A stretch of DNA of 7,883 bases from an uncultured bacterium (lineage in GTDB: Bacteria > DUMJ01). Shown here one piece after another: positions 6,224 to 7,883 of this stretch (position 1 is its first letter; each line of letters starts with the position of its first letter). The stretch is from positions 1 through 7,883 of the forward strand of contig CALGNK010000009.1 in the NCBI GenBank assembly GCA_937958695.1. Reading direction: 5' to 3'. Made by a program: the position numbers and the translations under genes. The notes under the pieces are model-generated. The model saw only the letters and a list, made by a program, of their open reading frames with translations. It searched no databases and was not told the origin of the DNA.

Positions 6224-7795
6224 CTATTTAGAAAGTCCTACTAGCTTCTCTATACCTAAAAGATCATAAGTTACTATTGGTACAAATCCCTTAGGCTTTC
6301 CTACAGACTTAAGATATCTTTCATAACCACTATTGTAAATCTGTTCGACCTTCTCTAGGCCAAGTTTCTTTAACCCTGAGATAAATTCATCCCACTTAGC
6401 TAGAGGTTCTCTCCCAAGAATAAACTTGCTCTCCCATTCTCCTATGTAGGTATTAACATTAGACATAATAGAATTTACCTCTTGCTGCTCTTCCGTTGTT
6501 AACCATATAGGAGGACCAAGCTTGGCTAGATTCTTTGCTACTATAATCTGTCCTTTTATATAGTTTATAGGTTTTCCATAAGCTAAACCTTGCAAAACTT
6601 GAAATTTTGGATCATACGGGGCCACATTAATGAAATATAAATTAACCCCATAATTCTGTGCTAAATAAGTATCTAGGGCTTGATTAGCCTTTTTAGCCTC
6701 ATCAATAACTTTTTCTGTAAACTTAATAGTCCCATCCTTTGCTATATTATAAGTTACCCCTTTAACTCCAAAATAATAGAGGTACGCGCCATCCTTACTG
6801 TATAGATAGTCTAAAAATTTAACAGCAGATTCTATATCTTTGCACTTACTCGAAATCGATATCCCCCACCAGGAAGTTGGACCCATCCAATCACATCCAC
6901 TCTTCCCATACGGTCCTTTAGGTGGAGGTAGTGTTTCAAGGGAATCTACAACATCTTTTGGAACTCCAGGTTGCATATATGGAACACCCTGGTAATGTAG
7001 TATGGAAAACGCTTTTCCTGAAGCTATTACTTCATTACGAATCTCATCAGTAGCTGTTAAAAATTCTTGATATAATAGTTTTTTACTATATAACTCGTTG
7101 AAGAAGGTAACTAGACTCTTCATCTCAGGAGTAAGCCATGGATTACGAAGAGATCCCTTCTGCATTATATAACTCTCACTAGTCGTCCCCCACCAAGTTG
7201 GGAAGAAGAATTGATGTAATAATCCAGTTCCTTCTGTAAATATTGGGATAGCTTTTGGGTCACTAGCCTTTACCTTTTCCCAAGCAGTTACCCATTCAGT
7301 TATAGTCTTAGGTGCACTTAGCCCTAATTTATCCGCCCATTTTCTATTCCATACCCATCCCCACTCAAGATATGGCCAAGTACCTGTTAAAATATAGAGA
7401 TTTCCACCTGGACCATATATCCAAGGGTTCTTTTTAACATCAAAATGCTTTTTTAGATTTGGAGCTTTATCAAAGTATTTGTTGATAGGGATGAAAGCTC
7501 CTTGAGGCCCATAATTGTTAGCTATGTTTCTTGGGGTAGACATTATATCTGGTAAATCTCCAGAAGCAAGCATAGTGTTAATCTTCTCATTTATAGCACT
7601 AACATCCATCTTAGTTAGCTTAATCTGTACCCCAGTCCTTCTCTGCCATTCCTGAAAGAATAAAGACTCTTCTTTAGGTTCTCTCCAAGAAAAACTACCT
7701 ATAGCAAAATTCAAAGGATCCTTACCTAAAGCTAATAAAGGGAAAAACACCATCATACTCGCTAGTAATACCCAGATTATTAACTTTCTCAGCAT
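6224..7795 (-). CDS. Extracellular solute-binding protein of a carbohydrate ABC transporter (LplA type)
   Basis: This 523-residue protein captures the sugar outside the inner membrane and delivers it to the two permeases. Residues 1-24 form a Sec signal peptide: a basic start MLRK, a hydrophobic core IIWVLLASMMVFFPLL, and a likely cleavage after ALG (residues 22-24). No lipobox cysteine is present; the only cysteines seen are 301 and 318. The mature part has the family 1 binding-protein pattern, with a KINTMLASGDLPDIM stretch (71-85) and an aromatic-rich surface (WPYLEWGWVW at 140-149, FFFPTWWG at 196-203, WMGPTSWWGI at 303-312) suited to stacking on sugar rings. The length of over 500 residues matches the LplA/YtcQ group, which accompanies LplB and YtcP permeases. 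The start follows a near-ideal AAAGGAGGT with an 8-base spacer. As the first visible gene, it is probably operon-proximal. The ligand is unknown. Confidence 0.94.
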   Translation of the reverse strand: MLRKLIIWVLLASMMVFFPLLALGKDPLNFAIGSFSWREPKEESLFFQEWQRRTGVQIKLTKMDVSAINEKINTMLASGDLPDIMSTPRNIANNYGPQGAFIPINKYFDKAPNLKKHFDVKKNPWIYGPGGNLYILTGTWPYLEWGWVWNRKWADKLGLSAPKTITEWVTAWEKVKASDPKAIPIFTEGTGLLHQFFFPTWWGTTSESYIMQKGSLRNPWLTPEMKSLVTFFNELYSKKLLYQEFLTATDEIRNEVIASGKAFSILHYQGVPYMQPGVPKDVVDSLETLPPPKGPYGKSGCDWMGPTSWWGISISSKCKDIESAVKFLDYLYSKDGAYLYYFGVKGVTYNIAKDGTIKFTEKVIDEAKKANQALDTYLAQNYGVNLYFINVAPYDPKFQVLQGLAYGKPINYIKGQIIVAKNLAKLGPPIWLTTEEQQEVNSIMSNVNTYIGEWESKFILGREPLAKWDEFISGLKKLGLEKVEQIYNSGYERYLKSVGKPKGFVPIVTYDLLGIEKLVGLSK

Positions 7796-7820
7796 TTTAA
7801 CTTACCTCCTTTTAAAAATT

Positions 7821-7849
7821 TTTCTAAAACTTTCAGCTTACTCTACCAA
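7821..7849 (-). promoter_or_regulatory. Weak candidate promoter ahead of the transporter operon
   Basis: On the minus strand, TTGGTA (7849-7844) and TAGAAA (7826-7821) are separated by 17 bases, each matching consensus at four of six positions. This would give a short leader before the Shine-Dalgarno of the binding-protein gene. The match is weak in AT-rich DNA, and the true promoter may lie beyond the right edge. No palindrome resembling the 12-bp operator at 103-114 is seen in 7796-7883. Confidence 0.2.
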
Positions 7850-7883
7850 CCTCAATCTACTTATCCCCCTTAAGAACTTTTAA

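Overview
The window is AT-rich, and its minus-strand genes use ATA (Ile) and AGA/AGG (Arg) heavily. The proteins are rich in Lys, Glu, Ile and Tyr. The solute-binding protein has a plain Sec signal with no lipobox cysteine, unlike typical Gram-positive homologues. Together these suggest an anaerobic, carbohydrate-using thermophile of the Dictyoglomus/Thermotogota/thermophilic Firmicutes type. This is an inference from composition and gene families; no marker gene is present.

Every supported gene lies on the minus strand, so the window reads right to left as one carbohydrate-utilisation locus: a secreted solute-binding protein (7795-6224); an LplB-type permease (6149-5217); a YtcP/LplC-type permease (5203-4328); a very large unrecognised protein (4299-1390) that looks like a glycoside-hydrolase-like front half fused to a xylose-isomerase-like TIM barrel; a uroporphyrinogen-decarboxylase-superfamily protein (1255-176); and the first 26 codons of a LacI-family regulator (from 80 leftward, cut by the window edge). 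A strong hairpin separates the binding-protein gene from the permeases. A long-looped perfect 14-bp inverted repeat follows the large gene. The LacI gene has its own near-consensus promoter with a perfect 12-bp palindrome over the expected transcription start.

Working model: the ABC transporter imports an oligosaccharide or modified sugar, using an ATPase encoded elsewhere. The large protein and the UroD-like protein process it in the cytoplasm, and the LacI-type protein senses the sugar or a product. The transporter and regulator assignments are secure at family level. The substrate, the chemistry of the large protein and the reaction of the UroD-like protein cannot be read from the sequence, and these are the most interesting unknowns. 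No RNA genes, CRISPR arrays, insertion sequences or phage genes were seen. No stretch over about 135 bases lacks a gene or regulatory element.
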